DNA of 64,000 bases from Arthrobacter sp. NicSoilC5. GTDB lineage: Bacteria; Actinomycetota; Actinomycetes; Actinomycetales; Micrococcaceae. The stretch covers positions 2,976,001-3,040,000 of the forward strand of contig NZ_AP024660.1 of assembly GCF_019977395.1 (NCBI RefSeq), written 5' to 3'. Positions 30,858-39,930 of this stretch are shown here, one piece after another (positions within the stretch are counted from its first letter, which is position 1; each line of letters opens with the position of its first letter). The position numbers and the translations under genes are program-made. The notes beneath the pieces are model-generated. The model did not search any database, had not been told where the DNA came from, and saw nothing but the letters and a program-made list of their open reading frames with translations.

Positions 30858-31343
30858 CGTGTTTTCCACAGCGCTTTTCCACAGTGTTGGTAACTTACAT
30901 AGCTGTAGTTCAGGTGCTGGATCGGCCCGTCCCGGCCCTTTGCGGCTTATGCCGGGGCAACAGCCGGGCGCTTCTCCACAGTTGTGGATAACCTGTGGGG
31001 ATATTGCTGTGCGTAAGTGGATAAGAGGCACTTTCCGGGCACCTCTGTGGAAAAACCGACCCATGGGATGTCCGACGAACCGCTCTGCCGACGTTCGCGG
31101 CGGGTTATCGACATCGGTATCCACACTGTTAATAAGTCACAATGCTGTTGTTCGCAGTCCCGCGCGACCCGCAGCAGTAAGGGCAGGGCCGGCCAGGGGC
31201 ACCGATTTCCACGCGGTTTCCCACAGCTGTGGATAACTTGTGGGTATCGCATTGTTGGTAAGTGGATAAACACCAGAGGGTCGCGCTCTGGCCGCCTGCC
31301 TATGATGGTTGCCTGCCAAGCCGCCCAACCGACAAGGACACCC
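30858..31343. other. DnaA-box-rich intergenic region
   Basis: 486 bp without a gene. Boxes matching TTATCCACA or its close variants: TTTTCCACA 30862-30870 and 30875-30883, TGTGGATAA 30983-30991 and 31228-31236, AGTGGATAA 31016-31024 and 31261-31269, TGTGGAAAA 31046-31054, TTATCGACA 31105-31113, GTATCCACA 31117-31125. Several nearby sequences differ by two bases. The density equals or exceeds that of oriC, and orientation is mixed. It is about 16 kb from dnaA. A DnaA-titrating or reactivating locus is a reasonable guess. Confidence 0.75.
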
Positions 31344-31811
31344 GTGACTGCCACTGAGCACCTGTATCTGGATAAACAGCATCCGGCCCTGTGGAGGGCG
31401 ATCAGCGGCCTGGGCCTGAAGGTGCAGGAAGCGGCAGAAGAGGCTGGGATCGGGAGGGGCCTGTTGGAACTGCTCAACGTGCGGATTTCCCAGATCAATG
31501 GCTGCGCCTATTGCCTGGATCTTCACGTGCGGAAGGCCGGCGAGGAGGGAGAAAGTGCGCAGCGGCTGGCGGTGTTGCCTGCCTGGCGTGAGACCGCCCT
31601 GTTCACGGACCAGGAGCGGGCCGCGCTGGCCTTGGTGGAAAGCATCACCGAACTCCCGGATGAGCGGTCAAGGGAGCACGCGGAGGCTTACGCGCGGGAG
31701 CGGCTCAGCGCCGACGCGTTTTCGGCCGTGAGTTGGCTTGCCGTGACCATGAACGCATTTAACAGGGTGTCCATCACCAGCCACCACCCGGTCCGGCGGA
31801 CACGCCCGTAG
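31344..31811 (+). CDS. Carboxymuconolactone decarboxylase/AhpD-like protein
   Basis: 155 residues from the GTG at 31344, supported by AAGGA at 31334-31338; the open frame runs further upstream through DnaA boxes and is not coding there. The AhpD-type redox motif is in NGCAYCLDLHVRKAG, giving CxxC with the downstream His, the signature of peroxidase-like alkylhydroperoxidase D-fold proteins. LLELLNVRISQINGCAYC and LALVESITELPD are typical of the family. It may reduce peroxides or act on small thiols. DnaA boxes lie on both sides. Confidence 0.88.
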   Translation: MTATEHLYLDKQHPALWRAISGLGLKVQEAAEEAGIGRGLLELLNVRISQINGCAYCLDLHVRKAGEEGESAQRLAVLPAWRETALFTDQERAALALVESITELPDERSREHAEAYARERLSADAFSAVSWLAVTMNAFNRVSITSHHPVRRTRP

Positions 31812-31858
31812 TCTCCAGCGCCGGCCCGTCGGGATGTGTCCCCTTCAGGCTCCTGAAC

Positions 31859-31985
31859 TTATCCACAGGTATTCCACACTGTTAATAACCACATCTTCTC
31901 GGCAGGTTTTGGCGGAAGGGTGCTGCACAGGGATGCTGGCGCCTTCTACAGGACCCCTGGGGAAGGTTGTCCACAGTGTGGATAA
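31859..31985. other. Second DnaA-box group downstream of the AhpD-like gene
   Basis: TTATCCACA 31859-31867, TTGTCCACA 31967-31975 (the form preferred in high-GC actinobacteria) and TGTGGATAA 31977-31985 in inverted arrangement. It lies in the 214-bp interval before tag. Confidence 0.72.
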
Positions 31986-32025
31986 CCTTCCCAACAGTTG
32001 GGGATAACGGGCGGCGGTAGGGTCT

Positions 32026-32616
32026 TTAGGCCTGCATGGACCAAATTCCGGAGGAGCCGCGGCGGTGGCTGTCCAGCAGATGGGTGTCCACTATTCCCAC
32101 GGCTTCCATCAAGGCGAACATGGTGGTGGGACCCACAAAGGAGAAGCCCCGTTTCCGGAGCGCCTTGGACAGGGCCACCGATTCCGCCGACTGCGTGGGG
32201 ACATCGGCGGCCACCGCGGGCTCCGGGGTGCTGGCCGGGCGGAAGCTCCAAACAAAGTCCACCAGTCCGCCGTCGTTGCGAAGTTCCAGGGTGGCCTGCG
32301 CATTCTTGACCGCGGCAAGGATTTTGAGCCGGTTCCTGATGATTCCCGGATCCTGCATCAGCCGTTCCACGTCCTCGCCGCTGAACAAGGCCACCTGTTC
32401 GGGGTCGAAGCCGGCAAAGGCGGCACGGAAGGCAGGGCGCTTGCGCAGGATGGTGGCCCAGGAAAGACCTGCCTGGAAGCCCTCCAGGCAGATGCGCTCG
32501 TACATGCCCTGCTCGTCAGTGACGGGCAGTCCCCATTCCTGGTCGTAATAGTCGCGCATGAGCGGATCCGTGGCGGCCCAGGCAGGACGGGCCAGGCCAT
32601 CCTCGCCAACGATCAC
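32026..32616 (-). CDS. tag: DNA-3-methyladenine glycosylase I
   Basis: Excises 3-methyladenine from alkylated DNA. The 196-residue frame from the GTG at 32616 shows RPAWAATDPLMRDYYDQEWGLPV, ICLEGFQAGLSWATILRKRPAFRAAF, and the C-terminal FVGPTTMFALMEAVGIVDTHLLDSH with zinc-binding residues. The good AAGGAG lies 27 bases upstream of that GTG and is ideally spaced to a CTG at 32637, so a non-standard CTG start adding seven residues is possible. Confidence 0.93.
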   Translation of the reverse strand: MIVGEDGLARPAWAATDPLMRDYYDQEWGLPVTDEQGMYERICLEGFQAGLSWATILRKRPAFRAAFAGFDPEQVALFSGEDVERLMQDPGIIRNRLKILAAVKNAQATLELRNDGGLVDFVWSFRPASTPEPAVAADVPTQSAESVALSKALRKRGFSFVGPTTMFALMEAVGIVDTHLLDSHRRGSSGIWSMQA

Positions 32617-32671
32617 TCCGCTGGACTCGGGAGCCAGTGTGGTTCTCCTTGGAACAGTTCCGCGGCGGGCG

Positions 32672-32923
32672 CTACGAGCGCCAGCGGGTGGTCATCAGGA
32701 ACCCGACGATGGCGATGCCAAAGCCTGCCACGATGTTCCAGGACTGCCAGGCCTGGACCGGGAAGCGTCCCTCGCTGATGTAGAAGGTGATGATCCAGAA
32801 GAGGCCGATGATCATGAGGCCGAACATGACCGGCTTGAACCACACGGGGTTGGGCTTGTACGCCTGCGGGGATGCCGGCTGGGCGGTGCTGGCGGTCTTC
32901 CTGCGAGGCTTTGACTCGGGCAC
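32672..32923 (-). CDS. crgA: Cell division protein CrgA
   Basis: 83 residues with two transmembrane helices (PVMFGLMIIGLFWIITFYI and SWNIVAGFGIAIVGFLMTT) and a short basic N-terminus. The YKPNPVWFKPVMFGLMIIG region and the C-terminal TTRWR are family hallmarks. In mycobacteria and Streptomyces CrgA binds FtsZ and septal wall synthases. It sits close to pabA and the pknAB cluster, as usual. Confidence 0.95.
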   Translation of the reverse strand: MPESKPRRKTASTAQPASPQAYKPNPVWFKPVMFGLMIIGLFWIITFYISEGRFPVQAWQSWNIVAGFGIAIVGFLMTTRWRS

Positions 32924-33096
32924 TGGCTCTCCTTGGCGGGCTGGGCAAGCTCGGCGGCCCGGGCTTGGTATCCTGCAAGAAGGAAATTGCCAGCGGTCTG
33001 CGCGATCTTGGTCAAATCTGGATTCTTACTAGCAGCCAATTCTAGCCGCAGTTGATGGGCACCCGGTGCCCAGGGTGAATGCCCGGAGGGGAACGC

Positions 33097-33891
33097 GTGG
33101 TATTGCAGGAGAAGGCGGAGCCCGCCACTGCGCCCGCGCGCCGTCGTGCCCTCCTCACTGGCACCATCTCGGTGCTCGGCGAGCTGCTGATTACTGCCGG
33201 CGTCATCCTCCTGCTCTTTGTCGCGTGGCAGCTGTGGTGGACCAACGTGGAATCCGATGCCAAGCAGAGCCAGGTCATCAAGGAATTCGCCCAGGACCTG
33301 GGCAGTGCCGCTCCCGCCACGGCCGCCCCGGCCCCCGCGGCGCCCCCTGCCGCCGGCGAGGATTTTGGCAAACCCGTGGTGGGTACCGCTCCCGGCCACG
33401 CCGGCACCATCGGCATCATGTACATCCCCCGGTTCGGCCCCACCTATACGCGTCCCATCGTCCAGGGGACCAGCCAGGACGTCCTGGATACGCTGGGCCT
33501 GGGGCACTACAGCAATACGGCAATGCCCGGTGCGGTGGGCAACTTTGCCGTCGCAGGGCACCGGCAGACGCACGGGGCCGTGCTGGACAACATCCACACG
33601 CTGGTGCCCGGCGACAAGATCTACGTGCAAACCAAGGACGGTTACTACGTCTACGTCTTCCGGAACAACCAGATCGTGATGCCCTCCCGAACTGACGTCC
33701 TGGAACCTGTCCCCACCCAGCCGGGCGTCGCGCCCAGCGAAAGCTACCTCACCATGACCAGCTGCAACCCGCGCTTCGGCGCGGAAGAACGCATCATCGC
33801 CTACGCCCTGCTTGACAGTTGGCGGCCGGCAGCCGCAGGGCCGCCTGCTGAGATCGCGGCGCAGGTTGCAGCAGCCACCGGAAGGAGCTGA
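33097..33891 (+). CDS. srtE: Class E sortase
   Basis: 264 residues from the GTG at 33097, chosen because GGAGGGGA sits six bases upstream. A cytoplasmic basic N-terminus is followed by a membrane helix (LLITAGVILLLFVAWQLWW), a Pro/Ala linker, and the sortase beta-barrel. The catalytic His is in AGHRQTHG (about residue 155), the Cys in TMTSCNPRFG (about 223) and the Arg in EERIIAYA. Class E enzymes of high-GC actinobacteria anchor LAXTG proteins to peptidoglycan. It is followed 2 bp later by a small membrane gene. Confidence 0.94.
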   Translation: MVLQEKAEPATAPARRRALLTGTISVLGELLITAGVILLLFVAWQLWWTNVESDAKQSQVIKEFAQDLGSAAPATAAPAPAAPPAAGEDFGKPVVGTAPGHAGTIGIMYIPRFGPTYTRPIVQGTSQDVLDTLGLGHYSNTAMPGAVGNFAVAGHRQTHGAVLDNIHTLVPGDKIYVQTKDGYYVYVFRNNQIVMPSRTDVLEPVPTQPGVAPSESYLTMTSCNPRFGAEERIIAYALLDSWRPAAAGPPAEIAAQVAAATGRS

Positions 33892-33893
33892 CC

Positions 33894-34064
33894 GTGTACG
33901 CCTGGATTTTCCGCCACCTTCCCGGGCCGCTCTGGCTCAGGATCATCATCTCGCTGGCACTGATCTTCGTGGCCCTGGTCCTGATGGTCCAGTTCCTTTT
34001 CCCCTGGATGTCCCACTTCACCCAATTCACCGACTCAACGATTGGTTCCGCAGACCAGCCATGA
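33894..34064 (+). CDS. Small membrane peptide between sortase E and pabA
   Basis: A 56-residue protein starting with GTG at 33894 behind GGAAGGAG. One hydrophobic helix (IIISLALIFVALVLMVQFLF) is followed by PWMSHFTQF. The stop overlaps the pabA start (ATGA), so translation of pabA is likely coupled. Similar short proteins seem to occupy this spot in related genera; the function is unknown. Confidence 0.8.
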   Translation: MYAWIFRHLPGPLWLRIIISLALIFVALVLMVQFLFPWMSHFTQFTDSTIGSADQP

Positions 34065-34702
34065 CCACAACCAAGATCCTTGTAGTGGATAACTACGACA
34101 GCTTCGTCTACACCCTGGTGGGCTACCTCCAGGAACTCGGTGCCGAGACCACGGTGGTCCGGAACGATGACGTCACCCTGGCCGAGGCCATCGAGCTTGC
34201 CAGTACCCGGGACGGCGTCCTCATTTCCCCCGGTCCCGGAAATCCTGCGGAGGCGGGTGTCTGCATCGAGCTGATCAAGTGGTGCGGTGAGAACAGCGTT
34301 CCCATGTTCGGCGTGTGCCTGGGACATCAGGCCCTGGCAGAGGCCTTCGGCGGCAAGGTGACCCACGCCCCCGAGCTCATGCACGGCAAGACGTCCCAGG
34401 TGGAGCACAGCGGCACCAGCGTGTTCGCCGGGCTCCCCTCCCCCGTCACTGCCACCCGCTACCACTCGCTGGCGGCGGTCCGGGAGTCCATTCCCGAGGT
34501 CCTGGAAGTGACGGCGCAGACCGCGTCCGGCGTAGTCATGGGGCTGCAGCACCGGACTGCACCGTTGTGCGGGGTGCAGTTCCATCCTGAATCGGTCCTC
34601 ACCGAAGGCGGATACCAGATGCTCGGCAACTGGCTGGAGTCGCTGGGCATGAAGGGCGCGGCCGCGCGGGCTGCGAAGCTGAGCCCGCTGATCCAGCACT
34701 AG
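34061..34702 (+). CDS. pabA: Aminodeoxychorismate/anthranilate synthase glutamine amidotransferase subunit
   Basis: 213 residues from the ATG at 34061. Class I glutamine amidotransferase: VDNYDSFVYTLVGYLQELG opening, SPGPGNP, nucleophile Cys86 in FGVCLGHQAL, and the catalytic His/Glu in FHPESVLTEGG. It supplies ammonia for para-aminobenzoate (folate) or anthranilate synthesis. No pabB or trpE neighbour is present. Its place between the sortase and pknB is the conserved actinobacterial context, where it is usually called trpG or pabA. Confidence 0.92.
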   Translation: MTTTKILVVDNYDSFVYTLVGYLQELGAETTVVRNDDVTLAEAIELASTRDGVLISPGPGNPAEAGVCIELIKWCGENSVPMFGVCLGHQALAEAFGGKVTHAPELMHGKTSQVEHSGTSVFAGLPSPVTATRYHSLAAVRESIPEVLEVTAQTASGVVMGLQHRTAPLCGVQFHPESVLTEGGYQMLGNWLESLGMKGAAARAAKLSPLIQH

Positions 34703-34706
34703 CAGG

Positions 34707-34728
34707 GCCCGGCCCCGCCAGGCCGGGC
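34707..34728. terminator. GC-rich inverted repeat between pabA and pknB
   Basis: Arms GCCCGGCC and GGCCGGGC between the two convergent stop codons. No T run follows on either side, so terminator function is only possible. Confidence 0.4.
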
Positions 34729-34729
34729 G

Positions 34730-36727
34730 TCAGCCCTTCCTGGTGGGCTTCGGCGTCGGCGTTGCTGTCGGCGTGGGGGTTTCCGTGGGCGCCGGCGGGG
34801 GCGGCGGCGGAGCCTTGGCCACCACGATGGTGATGGTCTTTCCCTGGTCGACGGCGGCGTTGACGGGGTCGCTCTGGTCAGTGACCCGGCCGGGCTCCAC
34901 CTGCGAGTTTTCCGCCTCGACCACTGAAGCGACCAGGCCACGGTCCTTCAGGGCGGCCTCGGCCTCTTCACGGGTCATGCCGCGCAGTTCGGGGACAACC
35001 ACCTTGCCGGTGGAGACGATGAGCTCCACGCTGGTGCCGACGCCGACGCTTTGCCCCGGCGCCGGGTTGGAGGTGATGACGATCCCGGCGGGGACAGTGG
35101 CACTGTTGGCGGTGGTGGTTGACGGAGCGCCAACCAGCCCCACCTGGCGGAGGATGTCCCGTGCCGCTGCCTCGGTCTTGCCGGGGAGGCTGTCCGGGAT
35201 CTTGACCGAGCTGGGGCCGTCGGAGACGTTGAGGATTACGTCGGCCCCCGGATCCAGGAAACCGCCGGCCGCGGGATCCGTCCCGATGGCGGTCCCCTTG
35301 GGCACCGTGTCGTTAGCCGACCTGGCGATCCTGGGGCGAAGGCCCGCGTTGTACAGCTCCTGGAGCGCAGCGGTTTCCGTCATGGACGCCACCGATGGGA
35401 TGGCTACCTTGGGAGGAGCGGGAGCTGGACGGTTCACCGTTTGGTACAGCCACAGCCCGCCCCCCGCGAGAATCAACAGGGTGAAGATCACCAGGGTGGC
35501 AATCCAGGCACGACGGCGGGACTTCTGGCGGGCGGTCCGCTCGCGTTCGGGAGCGAGGCCGAGCGGGAGCGGGCCGGCCCCGTAGGCATCCGCACCGTAC
35601 CCATCCGGCCCGTGCCCATCCGAATCGTGCCCATCCGCCAGCTCCAGCGGAACCGCGGAACCGCCGTCGTCATGGAACAGGCTGGTGGCAGCCAGCCGCC
35701 CCGTGGGCGCGTCGTCAAGGAAGCCTGCCCCCGCAGCAGCAAATGCCTCGGTGGGCGGAGCCGCCTGGGGTACGTGGTCATTCGGATCGGTGGGTGCCTC
35801 GGACGCCGGCACGGCCGGGACGGCCACTCCGGCCTTTGCAGCGCGCAGGGCACGCCGGAAAGCGGCCGCATCCTGGAACCGGTCCGCGCGGTTCTTCTGC
35901 AGCGCCTTGGCGAGGACCGTGTCCAGCGCCGGTGACACCTCGGGGTTGAGGCTGCTGGCCGGGTCCGGGATTTCGCGGACGTGCTGGTAGGCCACGGAAA
36001 CCGGGCTGTCCCCGACGAACGGCGGCCGCGAAGTCAGCATTTCGTAGAGCAGGCACGCGGCGGAATAGAGATCGCTGCGCGCGTCGACGGTTTCGCCCCG
36101 GGCCTGTTCCGGCGAGAGGTACTGGGCCGTTCCCACCACTGCCTGGGTCTGGGTCATGGTGGCGGAGGAATCGGCGATGGCCCGGGCAATGCCGAAGTCC
36201 ATCACCTTCACGGAGTTGGTGCCCGGGCAGTACATCACGTTGGCAGGCTTGATGTCCCGGTGCACAATCCCGGCCTTGTGGCTGTATTCGAGGGCTCCCA
36301 GGACGCCCAGGCAATAGTCGATCGCCTGGCTGATGGTGACCTCGTTGCCGCGGATCAGTTCGCGCAGGGTCCTGCCCTCCACGTACTCCATGACGATGTA
36401 CGGCACCCGTACGTCCTCGGCGGAGCCGTCGTGGACCACGTGCTCCCCGGTGTCGAAAATCGCCACGATGGAGGGGTGGTTGAGGGCGGCCACCGCCTGA
36501 GCTTCACGTTTGAACCGTGCCTGGAACTGCGGATCGCGGGCCATGTCGGGCCGCAGCAGCTTGATGGCGACTGTCCTGCCCAGGCGGGTGTCGGTGCCCC
36601 TGTAGACGTCCGCCATGCCGCCGCGGCCAATGAGGTTACCCAGCTCGTAGCGCCCGTTCAGGACACGCCGGTTATCCACCGGCAGGCTGTCCTCCCGGTG
36701 CAACGGTGTGCGTGGTGACTCATTCAC
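34730..36727 (-). CDS. pknB: Serine/threonine protein kinase PknB with three PASTA domains
   Basis: 665 residues. The kinase domain (about 25-290) shows GRGGMADVYRG, the catalytic loop IVHRDIKPANV and DFGIARA. After a juxtamembrane linker, a transmembrane helix lies at about 405-430 (WIATLVIFTLLILAGGGLWLY). The extracellular part has three PASTA repeats, each with a conserved P-G-x-S/T pattern (for example VVPELRGMTREEAEAALKD), then a Pro/Thr tail. PASTA kinases sense muropeptides or lipid II and adjust wall synthesis and division. Last gene of the leftward operon, 15 bp after pknA. Confidence 0.95.
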   Translation of the reverse strand: MNESPRTPLHREDSLPVDNRRVLNGRYELGNLIGRGGMADVYRGTDTRLGRTVAIKLLRPDMARDPQFQARFKREAQAVAALNHPSIVAIFDTGEHVVHDGSAEDVRVPYIVMEYVEGRTLRELIRGNEVTISQAIDYCLGVLGALEYSHKAGIVHRDIKPANVMYCPGTNSVKVMDFGIARAIADSSATMTQTQAVVGTAQYLSPEQARGETVDARSDLYSAACLLYEMLTSRPPFVGDSPVSVAYQHVREIPDPASSLNPEVSPALDTVLAKALQKNRADRFQDAAAFRRALRAAKAGVAVPAVPASEAPTDPNDHVPQAAPPTEAFAAAGAGFLDDAPTGRLAATSLFHDDGGSAVPLELADGHDSDGHGPDGYGADAYGAGPLPLGLAPERERTARQKSRRRAWIATLVIFTLLILAGGGLWLYQTVNRPAPAPPKVAIPSVASMTETAALQELYNAGLRPRIARSANDTVPKGTAIGTDPAAGGFLDPGADVILNVSDGPSSVKIPDSLPGKTEAAARDILRQVGLVGAPSTTTANSATVPAGIVITSNPAPGQSVGVGTSVELIVSTGKVVVPELRGMTREEAEAALKDRGLVASVVEAENSQVEPGRVTDQSDPVNAAVDQGKTITIVVAKAPPPPPPAPTETPTPTATPTPKPTRKG

Positions 36728-36742
36728 TGGTGGTCCCGACGG

Positions 36743-38473
36743 TCAGGGTGCGCAGGTTGGGGGTACTCCCGGCGTCTGGCCGGCCGCACAGGTTGCCAGG
36801 GGCGAGATGGGCGTCGGTCCCGCCACCGGGGACGAGGACGTGGGGGCAGGGCTTGGCGCCGCCGTGGTGGGCGCGGGGCTGGGAGCCGTGGCGTAGATGA
36901 CGGTGATGAGTGAACCCTTGGGCACCGTCCCGGTGGGGTTGAGCTCCAGCACAGTACCAGGCGTCTCGGTGCTGCTCTCCTGCGGAAGGACAGTCACCTG
37001 GAGTCCCAGGCCCGCCAGGGCGGACTGGACCTGGCGGTAGTCCTTGCCGAGGTACGCGGCCGGTATCACGTTGACCGTGGCCTGGGTGGGCTGCGTGGTG
37101 GGTGTGGGCGTCGGCGTGCTGCGCGTCTGCGTGGGCGTGGCCGAGGCGCTGGTCCGCGTGGGCGTCGCGGACGACGGCGGTGCGCTGCTGGCGGTGGCGC
37201 TGGTGCTGGGGTTGCCGGCCGGTGAGAAGAGCCCCACCTGGTTCAGGAGGAAGCCCACCAGGGCGAAGAGGAGCAGGAGGATCAGGGCAACCAAGGGCCA
37301 GGTCCACGGGCTGCGTCCCTTGCGCCGGGGCTCGTCGGAGGGCGCGTCGTCGTACGTTTCCTCCTCCTGGTCCCAGTTCCGCTCGGCAGCCAATGCGTTG
37401 GCGCGGGCCAGCGGCCCCTGCGCACGCTCCGCGCCATCGGCTGATGCGCCGTGGGCGCTGGCAGCCATACCAGCCGCAGCGCCTGCCGCGGCTGCGCCCA
37501 TCACCGGGAGGGCGGATGTGGCGGTGGGTGCCGAGTCACGCTGTGTGCCGATGACGCCCGTGGGGGCCGTGGCCGTGTCAACGGGTGCGGTGATGGGGCC
37601 GGTATCGGCGTCGAAAAGAAGCATGCCGGGCACCGCGGCACGGGCAGCGCCCACATCCCCGTTACGGATGGCTTCCGCAGCTTCGGCGAGCTTGATGGCA
37701 TTCGCCGGGCGGTCCTTGGGGTCCTTGGCCAGCATGGACATCAGGAGCGCGCGGACCGGCGTGGGCAGGCTCTCCGGGAGGGGCGGCGGGGCGTCGTTCA
37801 CCTGGGCCAGGGCAATGGCGATCTGCGATTCGCCGGAGAACGGGCGGTGGCCGCTGAGGCACTCGTATCCAATGACGCCCAGTGAGTAGATGTCCGACGA
37901 ACCGGTTGCGGTCTGGCCCGTTGCCTGTTCGGGCGCCAGGTACTGCGCGGTACCCATGACCTGCCCGGTCTGGGTGAGGGGCACCTGGTCGGCGAGGCGG
38001 GCGATGCCGAAGTCGGTGACCTTGACCCGCCCGTCAGGGGTGATCAGGAGGTTGCCAGGCTTGACGTCGCGGTGGACAAGGCCCTGGGCGTGCGCAACGG
38101 CCAAGGCGCGGGCGGTCTGCGCGATGATCGACAGCGTACGGTCGGGCGAGAGCACCTGCTCGTGTTCGATGATGCTGCTCAGCGGCTGCCCCGGAACCAG
38201 TTCCATGACCAGGTAGGCTGAGCCCTCTTCTTCGCCGTAGTCGAAGACGTTGGCGATCCCCACGTGGTTCAGGAGTGCGGTGTGGCGGGCCTCGGCGCGG
38301 AAGCGCTGGAGGAATCCCGGGTCGCCGGTGTACTCCTCCTTCAGCACCTTGATGGCGACGATGCGGCCCAGGACGAGGTCTTTGGCCTTCCAGACTTCCC
38401 CCATGCCGCCGATCGCAATCCGCGTGGTCAGCTGGAATCTGCCGCCGAGGGTGATTCCCGTTGTAGGCCTCAC
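36743..38473 (-). CDS. pknA: Serine/threonine protein kinase PknA-type with one PASTA domain
   Basis: 576 residues starting with a GTG that overlaps the pbpA stop by 4 bp. The kinase domain has [27 protein letters not shown] and [10 protein letters not shown] transmembrane helix is at about 400 ([19 protein letters not shown]), followed by a long Ser/Thr/Pro stretch, one PASTA-like domain ([20 protein letters not shown]) and another Pro/Thr-rich tail. Mycobacterial PknA lacks an extracellular PASTA domain, so this protein is a longer variant. Confidence 0.93.
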   Translation of the reverse strand: MRPTTGITLGGRFQLTTRIAIGGMGEVWKAKDLVLGRIVAIKVLKEEYTGDPGFLQRFRAEARHTALLNHVGIANVFDYGEEEGSAYLVMELVPGQPLSSIIEHEQVLSPDRTLSIIAQTARALAVAHAQGLVHRDVKPGNLLITPDGRVKVTDFGIARLADQVPLTQTGQVMGTAQYLAPEQATGQTATGSSDIYSLGVIGYECLSGHRPFSGESQIAIALAQVNDAPPPLPESLPTPVRALLMSMLAKDPKDRPANAIKLAEAAEAIRNGDVGAARAAVPGMLLFDADTGPITAPVDTATAPTGVIGTQRDSAPTATSALPVMGAAAAGAAAGMAASAHGASADGAERAQGPLARANALAAERNWDQEEETYDDAPSDEPRRKGRSPWTWPLVALILLLLFALVGFLLNQVGLFSPAGNPSTSATASSAPPSSATPTRTSASATPTQTRSTPTPTPTTQPTQATVNVIPAAYLGKDYRQVQSALAGLGLQVTVLPQESSTETPGTVLELNPTGTVPKGSLITVIYATAPSPAPTTAAPSPAPTSSSPVAGPTPISPLATCAAGQTPGVPPTCAP

Positions 38474-39930
38474 TTATTCAACACCGCCTCAAAAATCTTC
38501 TTCGCGTTAGGACTGGTCAGCTTTGCTCCCGCGTAGATGTCTACGCCTTCCATGACGATCGTGACGCTGACCTTGGGATTGTCAGCGGGGGCGAACCCGG
38601 TGAACCACGAGTTGTTGGTTCCGTTGCCGAGCTCGGCGGTGCCGGTCTTGCCAGCGACCTGCACGCCGGGCACCGCAGCACTCTTGGCGATACCGTCCGT
38701 CACCACGCTGGTCATCCATTCGGTGATTTGCTTGGCGATCTCCGGGCTGGTGGACGTCCTGAGCTGGGCCGGCTGTGGCTCGTCAATAACGCGCAGATCA
38801 GGGGACCGCAGCGTTTTGACCAGGCTGGGCGCCATCTGGACGCCGCCGTTCGCGATGGCGTTCGTCATCATGTTCACCTGCAGCGGCGTCACCCGGACAT
38901 CCTTCTGGCCGATGGCGGACTGGGCCAGGCCCGGCGCGTCCAGCTTGTCGGGGAACCCGTTCCCCGTTGCGTGGCCAAGCTTCAGCTGGTTTCCAACGTC
39001 CTCGCCGAACCCGAACTTCTTGTACTGGGCGGCAATGGCGTCACGGCCAAGATCCAGGGCGATGCTGGCGAACGGCGTGTTGCAGGACTGCTGCAGGGCG
39101 AAGACGAACCCCGCGGTGTCCCTGGTGTAGCAGTTGCCGCCGGCGTAGTTGGGAAGCTTGTACTGGATGCCGTCGAAAGGCATCTCGGCGGGGTTGGGCA
39201 GGACGCTGTCCTTGTTGTACTTCCCCGATGCCAGGGCCGCGGCAGTGTCCACCAGTTTGAAGACCGATCCCGGTGCGAGCAGCTCGCCGGTGGGGCCGCT
39301 GACGTTCTGGTTCAGGTTGATGCCGGGGACCTTCACCAGTTCGTTCATGTTGGCGCCTTCGGCGGCGGCATCCTGCGTGGCGGCGAGGTTCGGATTGTAG
39401 GACGGCTTGGATGCCATGGCCAGGATGGCACCGGTCTTGGGGTTGGTGACCACGATCGAGCCGCGCTGGCCGTCCGGGATCAGGCTGTAGGCGAGCTGCT
39501 GGATCTGGGGGTCGATGGTCAGTTCCACCGAGGCGCCCTTGGGCTGGTTGCCCAGGAAGAGCTGGCCCACCCGGTCAAGGAAAAGCTGGTCCGAGTTGCC
39601 TGCCAGTTCGGCGCCCATGGCCTGTTCAAGGCCCGTGGCCCCGTAGTTCTTCGAGAAGTAGCCGGTGATCCCGGCATACAGCTCCGGCTGGGGGTAGGTG
39701 CGCTGGAACTTGCAGGTCTCCGAACCGGTCTCCACGGACTCGGCCACGGGGGTGCCGCCGACGATGATGGCGCCGCGGTCGTTGCAGTAGTTCTGGAGAA
39801 TGGCGCGCTGGTTCAGCGGATTGGTCTTGAGGTCGTCGGCGCCCACCACCTGCACAAAGCTGATGGCGCCGAAGAGCAGCGCGAACATGGCCACTGCGGC
39901 TACCCACGAGTGTCGGATTGCCTGGTTCAT
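38470..39930 (-). CDS. pbpA: Penicillin-binding protein 2 family transpeptidase
   Basis: 486 residues. A membrane anchor at the N-terminus ([21 protein letters not shown]) is followed by a dimerisation domain and the transpeptidase domain with SxxK in PGSVFK, SxN in QQSCNTP and KTG in [10 protein letters not shown]. It partners the SEDS protein encoded just upstream, overlapping it by 4 bp; together they polymerise and crosslink peptidoglycan. Confidence 0.95.
   Translation of the reverse strand: MNQAIRHSWVAAVAMFALLFGAISFVQVVGADDLKTNPLNQRAILQNYCNDRGAIIVGGTPVAESVETGSETCKFQRTYPQPELYAGITGYFSKNYGATGLEQAMGAELAGNSDQLFLDRVGQLFLGNQPKGASVELTIDPQIQQLAYSLIPDGQRGSIVVTNPKTGAILAMASKPSYNPNLAATQDAAAEGANMNELVKVPGINLNQNVSGPTGELLAPGSVFKLVDTAAALASGKYNKDSVLPNPAEMPFDGIQYKLPNYAGGNCYTRDTAGFVFALQQSCNTPFASIALDLGRDAIAAQYKKFGFGEDVGNQLKLGHATGNGFPDKLDAPGLAQSAIGQKDVRVTPLQVNMMTNAIANGGVQMAPSLVKTLRSPDLRVIDEPQPAQLRTSTSPEIAKQITEWMTSVVTDGIAKSAAVPGVQVAGKTGTAELGNGTNNSWFTGFAPADNPKVSVTIVMEGVDIYAGAKLTSPNAKKIFEAVLNK

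Noticed and set aside
36671..36679. DnaA box-like TTATCCACC near the start of pknB
   Set aside because: A single one-mismatch site inside a gene, without neighbours; expected by chance.
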